Shown here in pieces: positions 1-9,261 of a stretch of DNA of 64,000 nucleotides (its first letter is position 1; every line of letters begins with the position of its first letter). Below the pieces are notes generated by a model. It searched no databases and was not told the origin of the DNA. It saw only the letters and a list, made by a program, of their open reading frames with translations. The translations under genes and the position numbers were made by a program. The stretch comes from Coxiellaceae bacterium (GTDB lineage Bacteria; Pseudomonadota; Gammaproteobacteria; Coxiellales; Coxiellaceae), in contig WTGG01000014.1 in the NCBI GenBank assembly GCA_011523685.1, positions 1-64,000 of the forward strand. Reading direction: 5' to 3'.

Positions 1-651
1 GTCTGCATCCCTGGCGATAGATGGCTCTTCTTTTGTTACCCCAGCCTTGCCATCCTTGGCAAGGCGCTCATCGGGAAAAAGCAATGCTTTTCCTTTATCC
101 TCTTCGCCCAGAAGCATGATCCATCAAAGTAAACCATCTTCAGTTTATTGCCAGCACGGAATCGATCGAGGAATAACTCACCCGAGGCAGGATCCTTATC
201 GAGTGCATCAACAATCAATACCATCAATCCAAAAAGCAACTTTCTGAAATCAACCACTGCAAGATAGTGCCAGATTTTTTTGATACAGCTTAATATCACA
301 TCGAACTGCTTATAATGTGATTCAACGCCCCTCTTGATACCACCTCAAGCGTGCTACCATTACCTAGTCGGATGATCGCTAAAGGTTCATTGGCGTTAGT
401 GAGACTGAGAGGAATAACTTGGTGGGTTTTTTTATTGAATGTCGTGTACCCATACAGAAATTGATGGTAGTTAAGTGAGTTAGCTCGACAAAAGGCCGCT
501 TTACTCTTGCCGCTTTCATTGCAGGATTTAACCAATTCTTCCCATTCACCTATCGATTTACTTTCTGCCAAATCTTACTCCTCGGTTATACAAAACCAAA
601 GCATGGCTAAGTTAAATTATTTAGCTAGGTTGTAGTTCGTGTGACGGTTAC
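1..651 (-). mobile_element. IS66-family insertion sequence remnant, internally deleted, cut by window start
   Basis: Two minus-strand frames (571-296 and 299-36) match the first two IS66 accessory proteins. The first begins MAESKSIGEWEELVKSCNES, and its later part reads like the IS66 OrfA C-terminal half. The second carries the IS66 Orf2 hallmarks VDFRKLLFGL and DPASGELFLDRFRAGNK, then FDGSCFW. At about position 108 homology to the second copy (4254-4951) stops. The remaining sequence to the window edge is open in another frame and hydrophilic, containing LLFPDERLAKDG. It could be the N-terminal region of the large transposase TnpC joined by deletion, which is an inference. The outer end GTGACGGTTAC at 641-651 resembles the IS66 inverted-repeat tip. 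Non-functional in this state. Confidence 0.8.
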
Positions 652-741
652 TATCTATCTTAGCCTTGGTCATTGGCAAGCGTTCTTGATGCTAGTTTTG
701 GACGCTTATGAACAATCAGGAAAGTCCTATCAAAAACAAAA

Positions 742-765
742 GGGTGATTATCTCGATAATCACCC
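742..765. repeat. Perfect inverted repeat between IS66 remnant and secreted-protein pseudogene
   Basis: The arms GGGTGATTATC and GATAATCACCC are perfect complements separated by two bases. No T-run follows on either strand, so it is not a typical intrinsic terminator. It could be an operator or an RNA hairpin. Nothing else is seen in 652-882. Confidence 0.5.
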
Positions 766-882
766 ATATCGAAAGGGCGCATAAATTCTCACAAATTTCC
801 CAGTATATGTATACTCGGAAGTTTTCAATAAGCATATATGTGTGTATTTTACACTAATGGCCGGTAATCTATGAGCCACTTT

Positions 883-1323
883 TCAATTTGACTGATAAAC
901 CCGAATACATCGTGACAGCTCGTTGTCTCTGTCCGGACACCCTTGCGAGATGTCAGAATCATAATCGCCATCTACTATAAAATTATTTGGAAAGCCATCA
1001 TTGGCATAAACTCTTATAAAACATTCAAAACGATTGTGTTTGCCTTTTATAGGTATTTTCATGTCTTCCTTCACACAAAGTTTTTGTTGATCGCCTTTAG
1101 ATAAAGTCTTGCAGGCCGCTTGCTCATCATTCGTTACACAATATACCATTGCATCTTTATCTATCTCTAGTGTGATGTCTTGGGAAAAATCCAGCATTCT
1201 CAATCCAGCGATTATATCCAGGAGTTCAATCATAACAATACGCCAGAGCTGTACTTAAACTTGCTCCTCCAAATAAAATGGCCACAAATAGGTTAGATGC
1301 AACCCTTTTTTCAATTTTTTCAT
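883..1323 (-). pseudogene. Frameshifted gene for a small secreted Cys-containing protein
   Basis: The open frame from 1233 (116 codons) has no credible ribosome site. About 90 bases upstream, an ATG at 1323 has a good GGAG at 1331-1334 and a -10 TATAAT at 1354-1359. This ATG opens MKKLKK, and the next frame over then reads VASNLFVAILFGGASLSTALA, a textbook signal peptide. That frame stops just after the predicted cleavage site, and the remainder (VYCVTNDEQAACKTL, FECFIRVYANDGFPNNF, Cys-rich) sits in a third frame. Two frame changes therefore separate start, signal peptide and mature part. The family is not recognised. Confidence is good that it was one secreted protein and is now broken, unless the window sequence has indel errors. 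Confidence 0.6.
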
Positions 1324-1359
1324 TTTATGGCTCCTTTTTTTGTTCCTCAAACCATTATA

Positions 1360-1999
1360 GTACAATCTCTCCGGCGTTTTTTGTGGATTTTTAAGTGTCT
1401 TTTTTACTACGATTTTTTTAATCTTAGAGGTGTCAAACTGCTCGCAAATAACGTATCTTTCGGTAAATGATATTTATTTAGTTTAATTGCTATGTATGCC
1501 GGTGCTTATGACTTGAAAATCAGATCGCAGTAGATTTTTAATAGCAATCAATAGTAATTTATTCAAAAAAATAAATATTAACGATGGGATTCAATTAATT
1601 GGAAAAGTTAAACATGTTCAGTGGGATATATGAAAAATAAATTGCCAGAACTCCTTAATGCATCTGTATACTTCCTCTCTATAATGAAAAACAGATACCC
1701 TCGTAAGATTCTGAAAATTCCTAAGCCCCACTCAATCGCTACCGTTCGAGAATTTCACGCTTGCGTTTTATCGATCACCAGCGTATAAAAACGCAACGGT
1801 ATAGCTGGCATAACGGTTGTAGTAATTCAATGTGGTTAATAGTCTACTACTCTTCCTAAGAGAGAATTACCGAGGTTTACTCAATAAACGCCTTATTCAG
1901 AATACCTTTGGAACTTACTTGGAGTAAGCTTCATCGTATGGGTCCTATAAGCTCTTAGGACGACATCTATCTCTAATCGCTCATGTCAGATATTTGCAA
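1360..1999. other. Intergenic, nothing recognised
   Basis: AT-rich region without a supported gene. A 52-codon frame at 1630-1788 has a GTGGGA upstream but no recognisable protein. A 9-bp inverted repeat (TTGCGTTTT at 1761-1769 with AAAACGCAA at 1788-1796) and a 6-bp one (1942-1961) are present without T-runs. Confidence 0.4.
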
Positions 2000-3421
2000 T
2001 TAGACGCCAGAACCCAACGCTTCTCCTTCTCCTTCCTCATGTTCTTCCCTTTGAGGGAGCATACACATTGTAGCACTGTCATCAAACCCTTGATTAATCA
2101 CCTGTTTAAAAAGTCCAAGTGCATGATAACGTGAAATTTTTGTATCGCCTGAGTTGTTAAGGTTATGTATCAATGTATCAATCACTTTTAATTCTATTTT
2201 TTTAGATGTGATCGTTGCCGTTGGAATAGTCGATATTGCTGCTAATAAGAGTAGACTAGTTCTTATGTTGACATGCTTATGACTGTATGCGTTAAGAAAA
2301 AGATAAGTGTCATTAGCTAAGACAACTCTAGGTAATATTTCACAAATAAAAAGCATCAGAAAAGGTAGTGGTTGACAGTTGCTAGCTATAGATTGATCTA
2401 TCGAAGATTCGAGTCCTGACATTATTGATAATGGTTTTGATATTGGTTTGTATTGAAATGCTGCAATTGATACATGATAAATAATATTAACCAGTTTATA
2501 GGATACATATGACGATGAAAGCCCTATAACAATAGGCACCCAAGATTCTTCTTGACGAACAACCTTCATTCCACACGCCGTCATTTCAAGATTGTCATCA
2601 CATAATCCAGAAATCAAACTTATCGCGTAGGATACACTAGCTAAGTACGTGAAGAATTGAGAAAACTTCCAAAAGTTTTTAGCTTTAAGCGCCATTTTAC
2701 CCTGCTGAAGTAGCTGAGAAAGTTCACTCAATAATGTTATTAACGTCTTTAGAATTACAGTTCTTGTAAAATCAACTTGTCCAGTTGAAATTTCACTTGA
2801 GGTAAGGGAGATAGGTGCAGAAAAACAAAAGACAAGCCATTGGAAATATTTAATTGCGTTCAATTGTCTCGAATCAAAACTGGCATTCTGTAATGATAAG
2901 TAATTCTCCTTAACAATTCCTGTTTTTGAACAGATAGCGAAGAAAGATGCTATTGCAAAGGTAATAAAGTTTGTCTTTCCTTTGTCATGAGCATTAATTG
3001 CCACTAGTCCGAGGGCTAATAATTCAAAAAAAACCTCGAAGAATTCAGCGAAACTTATGAAGCTACCAGATAGATTTTTGTCGTCTGACAGGATCAGAGG
3101 TTCATTTCGACTTGAATCAGCTTGAGAGTCGAGTAGAGCGCTTGATAAAGGGCTCTTTTCTTCAGGTTCACCACGATATGCACGCTCTAAATAATCTAGC
3201 AAATTGCAATCTCGTTTATCATGAGATTGTAATTTATCTTTTAATTCCTTTAGAGTGGTATCACCTTTAATCGGTATCTCTTTACTGCAACCTCCTCCAC
3301 TGGAATCTCGTCCATTACATCTTGAATCAGATACGCCCGCACTTGCAGAAGGTTTCTTACCTTGACAAGAAGAAAGCTCCTCAGAACAACCCTTCACATT
3401 TTGACTGCCACAACTTTTCAT
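2000..3421 (-). CDS. Unknown multi-pass membrane protein, candidate Dot/Icm effector
   Basis: The 473-aa protein matches no family I recognise. Residues 1-50 are unusually rich in Cys, Ser and Gly (MKSCGSQNVKGCSEELSSC). A charged stretch follows, then from about 120 several hydrophobic segments (FFELLALGLVAI, FITFAIASFFAIC, WLVFCFSAPISL, WVPIVIGLSSSYVSYKLV, LPFLMLFICEILPRVVL, TSLLLLAAISTIPTATI). No signal peptide is present. The C-terminus ends REEHEEGEGEALGSGV, a Glu-rich block 15 to 5 residues from the end. This resembles the E-block translocation signal of Legionella Dot/Icm substrates. A PmrA-type box with spaced -10 lies directly upstream (3458-3490). The ribosome site is weak, so the start is likely but not certain. 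The effector role is inference from promoter and C-terminus only. Confidence 0.6.
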   Translation of the reverse strand: MKSCGSQNVKGCSEELSSCQGKKPSASAGVSDSRCNGRDSSGGGCSKEIPIKGDTTLKELKDKLQSHDKRDCNLLDYLERAYRGEPEEKSPLSSALLDSQADSSRNEPLILSDDKNLSGSFISFAEFFEVFFELLALGLVAINAHDKGKTNFITFAIASFFAICSKTGIVKENYLSLQNASFDSRQLNAIKYFQWLVFCFSAPISLTSSEISTGQVDFTRTVILKTLITLLSELSQLLQQGKMALKAKNFWKFSQFFTYLASVSYAISLISGLCDDNLEMTACGMKVVRQEESWVPIVIGLSSSYVSYKLVNIIYHVSIAAFQYKPISKPLSIMSGLESSIDQSIASNCQPLPFLMLFICEILPRVVLANDTYLFLNAYSHKHVNIRTSLLLLAAISTIPTATITSKKIELKVIDTLIHNLNNSGDTKISRYHALGLFKQVINQGFDDSATMCMLPQREEHEEGEGEALGSGV

Positions 3422-3457
3422 TTATTCGCCACACCATTAGAAGACAAGATAATCAAC

Positions 3458-3490
3458 ACTATAATGTGGTAATATTAAGAAAATATTAAA
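3458..3490 (-). promoter_or_regulatory. PmrA-type tandem box plus -10 for the 473-aa gene
   Basis: Read on the minus strand: TTTAATATT (3490-3482), two bases, CTTAATATT (3479-3471), seven bases, then TATAGT (3463-3458) as -10. Both half-sites fit the PmrA consensus [C/T]TTAATATT-N2-[C/T]TTAATATT described for Legionella and Coxiella. The same 9-2-9-7-6 geometry recurs at three other places in this window. The predicted transcript start is about 30 bases before the ATG at 3421. Confidence 0.7.
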
Positions 3491-3723
3491 AAAGGTGACA
3501 ACAATAAACATACAATTTTTTTAATTCTTCTTTAATGGAAAAAAGTGAGCGTTAGAAAATAAATTGTCAAAGAACCTATGTTATTGATATTTAGTTGTTA
3601 CTTTAACAAGATCAATATTCCAAGGCAATAATGCTTCATAATCTCTATTTTCAAGCATAATTAACAATTATGGTCTATAATAAATCATGAGACGACTGTT
3701 TTAAATACCAATAGGAGATATAC

Positions 3724-4242
3724 GTGAAAATACTATTAACTACACTATTAGCACTGGTTCTCTCTAATGTCTATGGGGATATCTGTAAAGACAAGTCAGA
3801 TAATGGATGCGTGTACGTCAAGATAGTCAATAACCAAGGTAAGCTGTTTAACGTAGAAACACTTGGTAATTGGACTCTTGAATGTGATAACCCGGATAAC
3901 TGTTATTGTTTCATCCATGATGATTGCTATGGGACTGTCACCGAAATCACCGCCAACTTCTCTACTGACAACTATAATCAAGAAGATAGTCATTTTTTTC
4001 ATGCGTATACACTCACGAAGTCGGACGATGACTATGACCCAACCCCAGATGAAACAATCGCTTTGGATATTTTTCCAGATGTGAATTCGGGAAAAGCTAC
4101 ATTGAGATTGTGTTCCAGAGACTGTCCGTATCCTCAAGTTAAATGCTACTATGATTCTAAAAAAACAAAAATTGTCAACTTAGGAGGCGACGTTACGAAC
4201 CGGACGCTTTATTGCGATTTAGAAGGTTATGAGACACCTTAG
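3724..4242 (+). CDS. Small secreted Cys-rich protein of unknown function
   Basis: The 172-aa protein starts at GTG 3724, with TAGGAG about 8 bases upstream and a TATAAT at 3676-3681. Residues 1-18 (MKILLTTLLALVLSNVYG) form a signal peptide with likely cleavage before DICKDK. The mature part has about ten cysteines (CDNPDNCYCFIHDDCYG, LRLCSRDCPYPQVKCYYD, LYCDLEG) and many Asp/Tyr residues, which suggests a disulfide-bonded periplasmic or exported protein. No family is recognised. It is flanked by two IS66 remnants in a region that also holds a broken secreted protein gene, which suggests accessory, possibly host-related, content. Function unknown. Confidence 0.6.
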   Translation: MKILLTTLLALVLSNVYGDICKDKSDNGCVYVKIVNNQGKLFNVETLGNWTLECDNPDNCYCFIHDDCYGTVTEITANFSTDNYNQEDSHFFHAYTLTKSDDDYDPTPDETIALDIFPDVNSGKATLRLCSRDCPYPQVKCYYDSKKTKIVNLGGDVTNRTLYCDLEGYETP

Positions 4243-4253
4243 GTATCATCTTT

Positions 4254-4951
4254 TTATTTAATAATAATGCTGTATTTTATGGGTTTTTTAACTCTTTGAG
4301 TCATAAAGTTAATCCCTGATAGCAACCACTGTAATTGGTTATGACTCAGCGTAAAAACATCGGTTGTTGGGTCAGGCAGTTTAAAGCTGCCTTTCTCTAA
4401 CCGGCAATAAAGCAACCAGAAGCATGATCCATCAAAGTAAACCATCAGTTTATTGCCAGCACGAAATCGATCGAGGAATAACTCACCCGAGGCAGGATCT
4501 TTATCGAGTGCATCAACAATCAATACCATCAATCCAAAAAGCAACTTTCTGAAATCAACCACTGCAAGATATTGCCAGATCTTTTTGATACAGCTTAATA
4601 TCACATCGAACTGCTTATAATGTGATTCAACGCCTCTCTTGATACCACCTGTACTGCCATTAGATAATCTGATAATCGCTAAAGGTTCATTAGCGTTAGT
4701 GATTCTTACAGGAATAAGTGGATGGGTTTTATTATTTAATTTCGTGCACCCATACAGAAATTGATGGTCCTTAAGTAAGTTGGCGGGACAAAAGGCTGCT
4801 TTACTCTTGCCGCTTTCATTGCAGGATTTAACCAATTCCTGCCATTGATCAATCGATTTGCTTTCTGCCATATCTTACTCCTCGGTTATGCAAAACCAAA
4901 GACTAGCAGGGTGAAATTATTTGACTAGGATGTAGTTGCTGTGACGGTTAC
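4254..4951 (-). mobile_element. IS66-family remnant, second copy, OrfA and Orf2 fused in one frame
   Basis: One 205-codon minus-strand frame (4871-4254) begins MAESKSIDQWQELVKSCNES and runs without a stop from the OrfA-like part into the Orf2-like part (VDFRKLLFGL, DPASGELFLDRFRAGNK, FDGSCFWLLYCRLEKGSF). In intact IS66 elements these are separate proteins of roughly 110 aa each, so the joined frame reflects deletion and frame drift. The large transposase gene is absent. The element end GTGACGGTTAC (4941-4951) matches that of the copy at 1-651. The two copies lie in the same orientation and are clearly homologous over about 540 bp. Not autonomous. Confidence 0.8.
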
Positions 4952-5002
4952 TATTCTAGCGAGTAAAGTTGTTTTTTATTTTAAGCACAATGGAGGTGCT
5001 GG

Positions 5003-5823
5003 ATGATTAGTTATATCATACGTTCGAGATATCCGAAAAATATGTGGCCTTTCTCTTTATCTATGGCTCATATTAGTTGTCAACTGTCTATTGGGTTTCT
5101 TGAGTTATATCATTCTTGATATGAGTTTATTCTTTTCTAACCCTCAGTTATTCTTCTTCACCATCTTATTCTCTGTGATCACATTAGTATTCCTTTTGAT
5201 TAGTCCAAAATTCCTAAAAAAAACGCAATCCTTACCCTTATTTTATCGCAAGTTATTTGATTTCAATGTTTTGTCTTATCATGTCATTGCGATTAAGTTC
5301 GCTCTCAAACACTCATTTTTCAGAAACTTTTTGGTTTTTTGTGTTTATTTTAAATGCTGTTCGTTTCTTATCGGTATGTCTCAATGATATCTGGCAAGTT
5401 GAAGACGACCATGCAGATTTTCTTATTTCCAAAAATGTCATTGAATGGCAACTATTGGTTATCAGGTTAGTGATTGGTTTCGACTTAGTGCCACATTTTT
5501 GTGAGAAACTATTCGCTGGTGAGTCCTTTCGTTTTTCACTTGTACAGAACTTCCAAAGCCTTGGTTTGGGACATAATAGCCTTATGATTGTTATATTAGC
5601 AGGGTTTATTGAGTTCTTTGGAGCATTCTCAATCATTTGTGGCTTCTTAACTCGTCTTGGTTATATTTGTTTATCTATTTGTATAGTTGTTGCCGCATTT
5701 TTAGGACATCATTTCTCTCTGGGTTTCATGTGGATTAACCGTGGTGGTGGCTGGGAATTTCAGTCTTATGGTCTATTCTTATACTTAGTTTTTCACTATT
5801 TGGTTCCTTTGGATTCTCTTTAG
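5003..5823 (+). pseudogene. DoxX-family membrane protein gene with two frameshifts
   Basis: An ATG at 5003 has a strong GGAGG 8 bases upstream and opens MISYIIRSRYPKNMWPF, but this frame stops after 38 codons. The next frame continues the membrane protein (LSYIILDMSLFFSN, FFTILFSVITLVFLLISPKF) to about 5300. A third frame then carries the DoxX-like core to 5823: RLVIGFDLVPHFCEKLFAG, FIEFFGAFSIICGFLTRLGY, FLGHHFSLGFMWINRGGGWE. DoxX proteins are four-helix inner-membrane proteins, and the last frame alone lacks the first helices and a good start. The three frames join into one protein of about 270 aa. Probably inactivated. Two sequencing indels in one gene would be the alternative. Confidence 0.65.
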
Positions 5824-5923
5824 ACTTTATCTTGGAGAAGCACCTTAAGCTGCCCTCATGGGTAAGATGGTTGCTGTAAAGGCCATTGTTGTTTAACTCT
5901 AGTCTATCGATTTACATTTTCTC

Positions 5924-7129
5924 TTAATCGATCGATGAAGGTATTTTACAATGCATTTTCGAAATATCACTAAGAATCTTAAAAGCAAGAGTGTCTTTTT
6001 TTTCACGTTGATAGTGAGTTGAAGTCCCATCACTATTTATGATTATAATAGCGTTCTCGCTTTTGTGAAACACCTGTCCTTGGCTGACATCATTAGCAAT
6101 GATCATATCCAATTGCTTTGCTTCGCATTTTCTTTTTGCATTTTCAATCACGTGTTGTGTTTCAGCCGCAAAGCCCACTACAAAGGGTTTCGGTCTCTGT
6201 TGCGCAACTTCAGCAATAATGTCGGGCGTGCTAACAAACTGTGGTTTAAATTCACCTTGGTCTTTTTTGATTTTATGTTTGGCAATGCTGTTAATACGAT
6301 AGTCACACACAGCTGCTGTGCCAATAAAAATATCGCAGGATGATAGGTGTTGTTGAACCGCTTGTTGCATTTCAATGGCTGATGTAACTTGAATCGTATT
6401 AACGCCTGATGGTGAAGGTATTGCGGTAGGTCCGCTGATCAAAGTCACGGTTGCCCCTAAGTCTTGTGCAGCTTGTGCGAGGGCATAACCCATTTTTCCT
6501 GAACTATGATTGGTTATATAGCGCACGGGATCAATCTCTTCTTGAGTTGGACCCGCTGTGATGATGATGTGTGTGTTATCCAGACGTATGTTGTGGTGGT
6601 TTGCAAGACAATTCGTTGCGATGCGTGTTGTATCCATCATACGCCCAGGGCCAGTTTCACCACAGGCTAATGTTCCGTTATCGGGAGCTAATACCTGGGT
6701 GCCGATTTCTTGTAATGTCTCGATATTCTTTTGTGTGAGCGGGTGTTGCCACATGTGTGTGTTCATCGCTGGAGCTATCCAAATCGGTGCTTGGGTAGCA
6801 AGGCATAGTGTGGTGAGTAAATCATTCGCATGCCCATGGGCTAATTGCGCTATGGTGTTCGCCGTTGCTGGTGCAATGAGCACTAAGTCTGCCCAACGGG
6901 CTAAATCAATGTGACCCATAGTGGATTCTTGATGGGCATCTAACAAGTCTGTTGCAACCGGATGCCCGGATACGGTTTGTAGTGATAGTGGTGTAACAAA
7001 CGCTTGGGCGGATTCTGTTAATACCACACGAACTTCAGCGCCGTGTTCAATGAGGTCGCGGACTAGTTGCGGTGTTTTATAGGCAGCAATGCCACCACTG
7101 ACTCCTAAGACGATACGACGCTTCGCCAT
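5924..7129 (-). CDS. coaBC: Bifunctional phosphopantothenoylcysteine decarboxylase / phosphopantothenate-cysteine ligase
   Basis: CoaBC makes 4'-phosphopantetheine from phosphopantothenate and cysteine in CoA synthesis; cytoplasmic, FMN-dependent. The 401 aa match the usual length. The CoaC flavoprotein half has GVSGGIAAYK (about 9-18), the catalytic-His region MGHIDLARWADL (H73), PAMNTHMW and the Cys flap ACGETGPGRM. The CoaB half begins near residue 188 with ITAGPTQEEIDPVRYITNHS and SSGKMG and contains AAVCDYR. The gene ends the prmB-aroC-asd-coaBC minus-strand run, 9 bases after asd, so it is probably co-transcribed. No terminator is visible downstream. Confidence 0.97.
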   Translation of the reverse strand: MAKRRIVLGVSGGIAAYKTPQLVRDLIEHGAEVRVVLTESAQAFVTPLSLQTVSGHPVATDLLDAHQESTMGHIDLARWADLVLIAPATANTIAQLAHGHANDLLTTLCLATQAPIWIAPAMNTHMWQHPLTQKNIETLQEIGTQVLAPDNGTLACGETGPGRMMDTTRIATNCLANHHNIRLDNTHIIITAGPTQEEIDPVRYITNHSSGKMGYALAQAAQDLGATVTLISGPTAIPSPSGVNTIQVTSAIEMQQAVQQHLSSCDIFIGTAAVCDYRINSIAKHKIKKDQGEFKPQFVSTPDIIAEVAQQRPKPFVVGFAAETQHVIENAKRKCEAKQLDMIIANDVSQGQVFHKSENAIIIINSDGTSTHYQREKKDTLAFKILSDISKMHCKIPSSID

Positions 7130-7138
7130 GATGTTTTC

Positions 7139-8164
7139 CTAGTGCAATACTTGTGAGCGTTTGGCGAGTAGTTCAGCAATTTGAACGGCATTCAATGCGG
7201 CACCTTTTTTAACATTGTCAGCAACCACCCATAGGTTAAGTCCATTATCACGACCTAAACTTTTTCGCAGTCGACCCACAAAGACATTGTCGTTGCTCGC
7301 TGCGTGTGTGATAGCAGTAGGGTATTCACCTTGTTCTAAAAACTCGACTCCTGACGTGTTACGGAGTAAATCAGTAGCTTCATCGATGGTGATGTTATTC
7401 TCGGTTTCAATATGGATGGCTTCAGAGTGACCGTAAAAGACAGGTACACGAACTGCTGTGGCATTGACGACGATGTGATTGTCTTGCCAGATTTTTCGAG
7501 TTTCATCGTGCATTTTCATTTCCTCTGAGGTGTATCCATCATCCTGAAGGTCTCCAATGTGTGGCAAGATATTAAAGGCAATTTGCTGAGGTAAGATCTC
7601 GACACCAGCTTCTTGCCCACTGAGTAGTGCAGCAGTTTGCGAGGCAAGTTCTTGAATGGCTTTATTGCCAGCACCAGAGACGGATTGGTAGGTAGCAACA
7701 TCAATGCGACGTATGGTGACGGCATCGTGAATGGCATTCAGCGCCACTAGCATTTGAATGGTTGAACAATTCGGGTTAGCAATGAGGTTTTTTGTCAGTG
7801 GTTTAGCTAACACTTCTGCATTGACTTCAGGAATGACCAAAGGTACATCAGGGTCTTTACGATATCGTGAGCTGTTATCGATCACGATGCAATTTTTTTC
7901 AGTGGCGATGGGCGCATATAACTCAGAGACTTCATTCGTGGCAACAAAGAAGGCGTAGTCGGCTTTAGCAAAGTCAAAGCTATCAAGATTCAGTACGGCT
8001 TTGCGTTTATTGTTAAACATCACATAGTCCGTTTCTGATTGGGCGCTGGCTAATGGATATAGTTCTTTAATAGGGAATTGACGTTCGGCTAAGATTTCTA
8101 AAAGTGCTTCACCAACAGCGCCAGTAGCGCCAACGATGGCAACAGAATATTCAGTTTGACTCAT
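7139..8164 (-). CDS. asd: Aspartate-semialdehyde dehydrogenase
   Basis: This enzyme reduces aspartyl-phosphate to aspartate semialdehyde for lysine/diaminopimelate, threonine and methionine synthesis. The 341 aa show the NADP-binding start [18 protein letters not shown] (8-25), the catalytic Cys133 in [13 protein letters not shown], the active-site segment [13 protein letters not shown], and [11 protein letters not shown] near the C-terminus. The sequence resembles the USG-1/Gram-positive subtype rather than E. coli Asd. The ATG overlaps the aroC stop by four bases (ATGA), which indicates translational coupling. Confidence 0.96.
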   Translation of the reverse strand: MSQTEYSVAIVGATGAVGEALLEILAERQFPIKELYPLASAQSETDYVMFNNKRKAVLNLDSFDFAKADYAFFVATNEVSELYAPIATEKNCIVIDNSSRYRKDPDVPLVIPEVNAEVLAKPLTKNLIANPNCSTIQMLVALNAIHDAVTIRRIDVATYQSVSGAGNKAIQELASQTAALLSGQEAGVEILPQQIAFNILPHIGDLQDDGYTSEEMKMHDETRKIWQDNHIVVNATAVRVPVFYGHSEAIHIETENNITIDEATDLLRNTSGVEFLEQGEYPTAITHAASNDNVFVGRLRKSLGRDNGLNLWVVADNVKKGAALNAVQIAELLAKRSQVLH

Positions 8165-9261
8165 GAGTGTGTCTCCATTGATTGTGTGTGAGTGGTGTAA
8201 TGTCGCGTGTTTTGTGCGCGATCACGTAATACATGATCCATAAGCACTAAGGCCAGCATGGCCTCTGTGATCGGAACGGCACGAAGAGCAACGCACGGAT
8301 CATGTCGACCTGTGGTGGAAACTGTCAAGGCTTCTCCTTGCGGGGTGATCGATGCTGTTGGCTGGGCAATGCTTGATGTTGGTTTGAAGGCGACATTAAT
8401 GCGAAGCGGTTGGCCTGTGCTGATGCCACCGAGTGTTCCACCAGCATGGTTAGTCATAAAGCCTTCGGCTGTGATCGTATCTCGATGTTCACTACCACGT
8501 TGTTGCACAACATCAAATCCATCACCGATTTCAACGCCTTTCACTGCATTAATGCTCATCATGGCATGAGCGATGTCAGCATCGAGTTTATGGAAGACGG
8601 GTTCACCTAAATGTTTGGGTACGTATGTGGCCTCGACGTGTATTTTTGCGCCTATGGAATCACCTGCTTCGCGCAATGTGTCAATCAATGTTTCACAAGC
8701 AGCGACTTGATTAGGGTCAGCAAAACGACAAGCGTTATTATTGACACTGGACCAATCGATCTGTTGTGCTTGAATTGAGCCGATCGCTGTGACGCAGGCT
8801 CGAATGTGAGTGTTAAAATGCACAGCTAAATATTTTCGTGCTACAGCACCTGCCGCAACCCATAGCATGGTTTCTCTCGCCGACGCGCGACCACCACCGC
8901 GATGATCACGATGCCCGTATTTTTCTTGGTAGGTGATGTCAGCATGGCCTGGTCGATAAGCTTGTTTAAGGTGTGAATAGTCTTGTGAACGAGCGTCTGT
9001 ATTGGGGATAAACAAACTAATGGGTGTGCCGGTAGTTAGGCCTTCAAATACGCCAGAGAGTATTTGAACGGTATCACTTTCTTGGCGTTGCGTAGTCAAT
9101 CGGTTTTGACCGGGGCGACGTTGGTTCAGTGCTTGTTGTATGTCTGCTTCGCACAGAGGTAGGCGAGGTGGGCAGCCATCAATAATGACCGTGTAGCCTG
9201 GTCCGTGACTTTCACCACTAGTAGAGATAACAAAGGCTTGACCGAAATGATTACCCGCCAT
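8161..9261 (-). CDS. aroC: Chorismate synthase
   Basis: This enzyme converts 5-enolpyruvylshikimate-3-phosphate to chorismate using reduced FMN, the last step of the shikimate pathway. The open frame reaches upstream to 9336, but the start chosen is ATG 9261 ([20 protein letters not shown]). It has AGGAG upstream and gives 366 aa, close to the family length of about 360. Signature segments are [41 protein letters not shown] and the late RHDPC. The ATG lies inside the last codons of prmB (11-base overlap), as expected for a coupled prmB-aroC pair. Confidence 0.96.
   Translation of the reverse strand: MAGNHFGQAFVISTSGESHGPGYTVIIDGCPPRLPLCEADIQQALNQRRPGQNRLTTQRQESDTVQILSGVFEGLTTGTPISLFIPNTDARSQDYSHLKQAYRPGHADITYQEKYGHRDHRGGGRASARETMLWVAAGAVARKYLAVHFNTHIRACVTAIGSIQAQQIDWSSVNNNACRFADPNQVAACETLIDTLREAGDSIGAKIHVEATYVPKHLGEPVFHKLDADIAHAMMSINAVKGVEIGDGFDVVQQRGSEHRDTITAEGFMTNHAGGTLGGISTGQPLRINVAFKPTSSIAQPTASITPQGEALTVSTTGRHDPCVALRAVPITEAMLALVLMDHVLRDRAQNTRHYTTHTQSMETHS

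Noticed and set aside
1630-1788. 52-codon frame MKNKLPELLNASVYFLSIMK
   Set aside because: No recognisable protein, basic composition not matching neighbours, weak support for a start.
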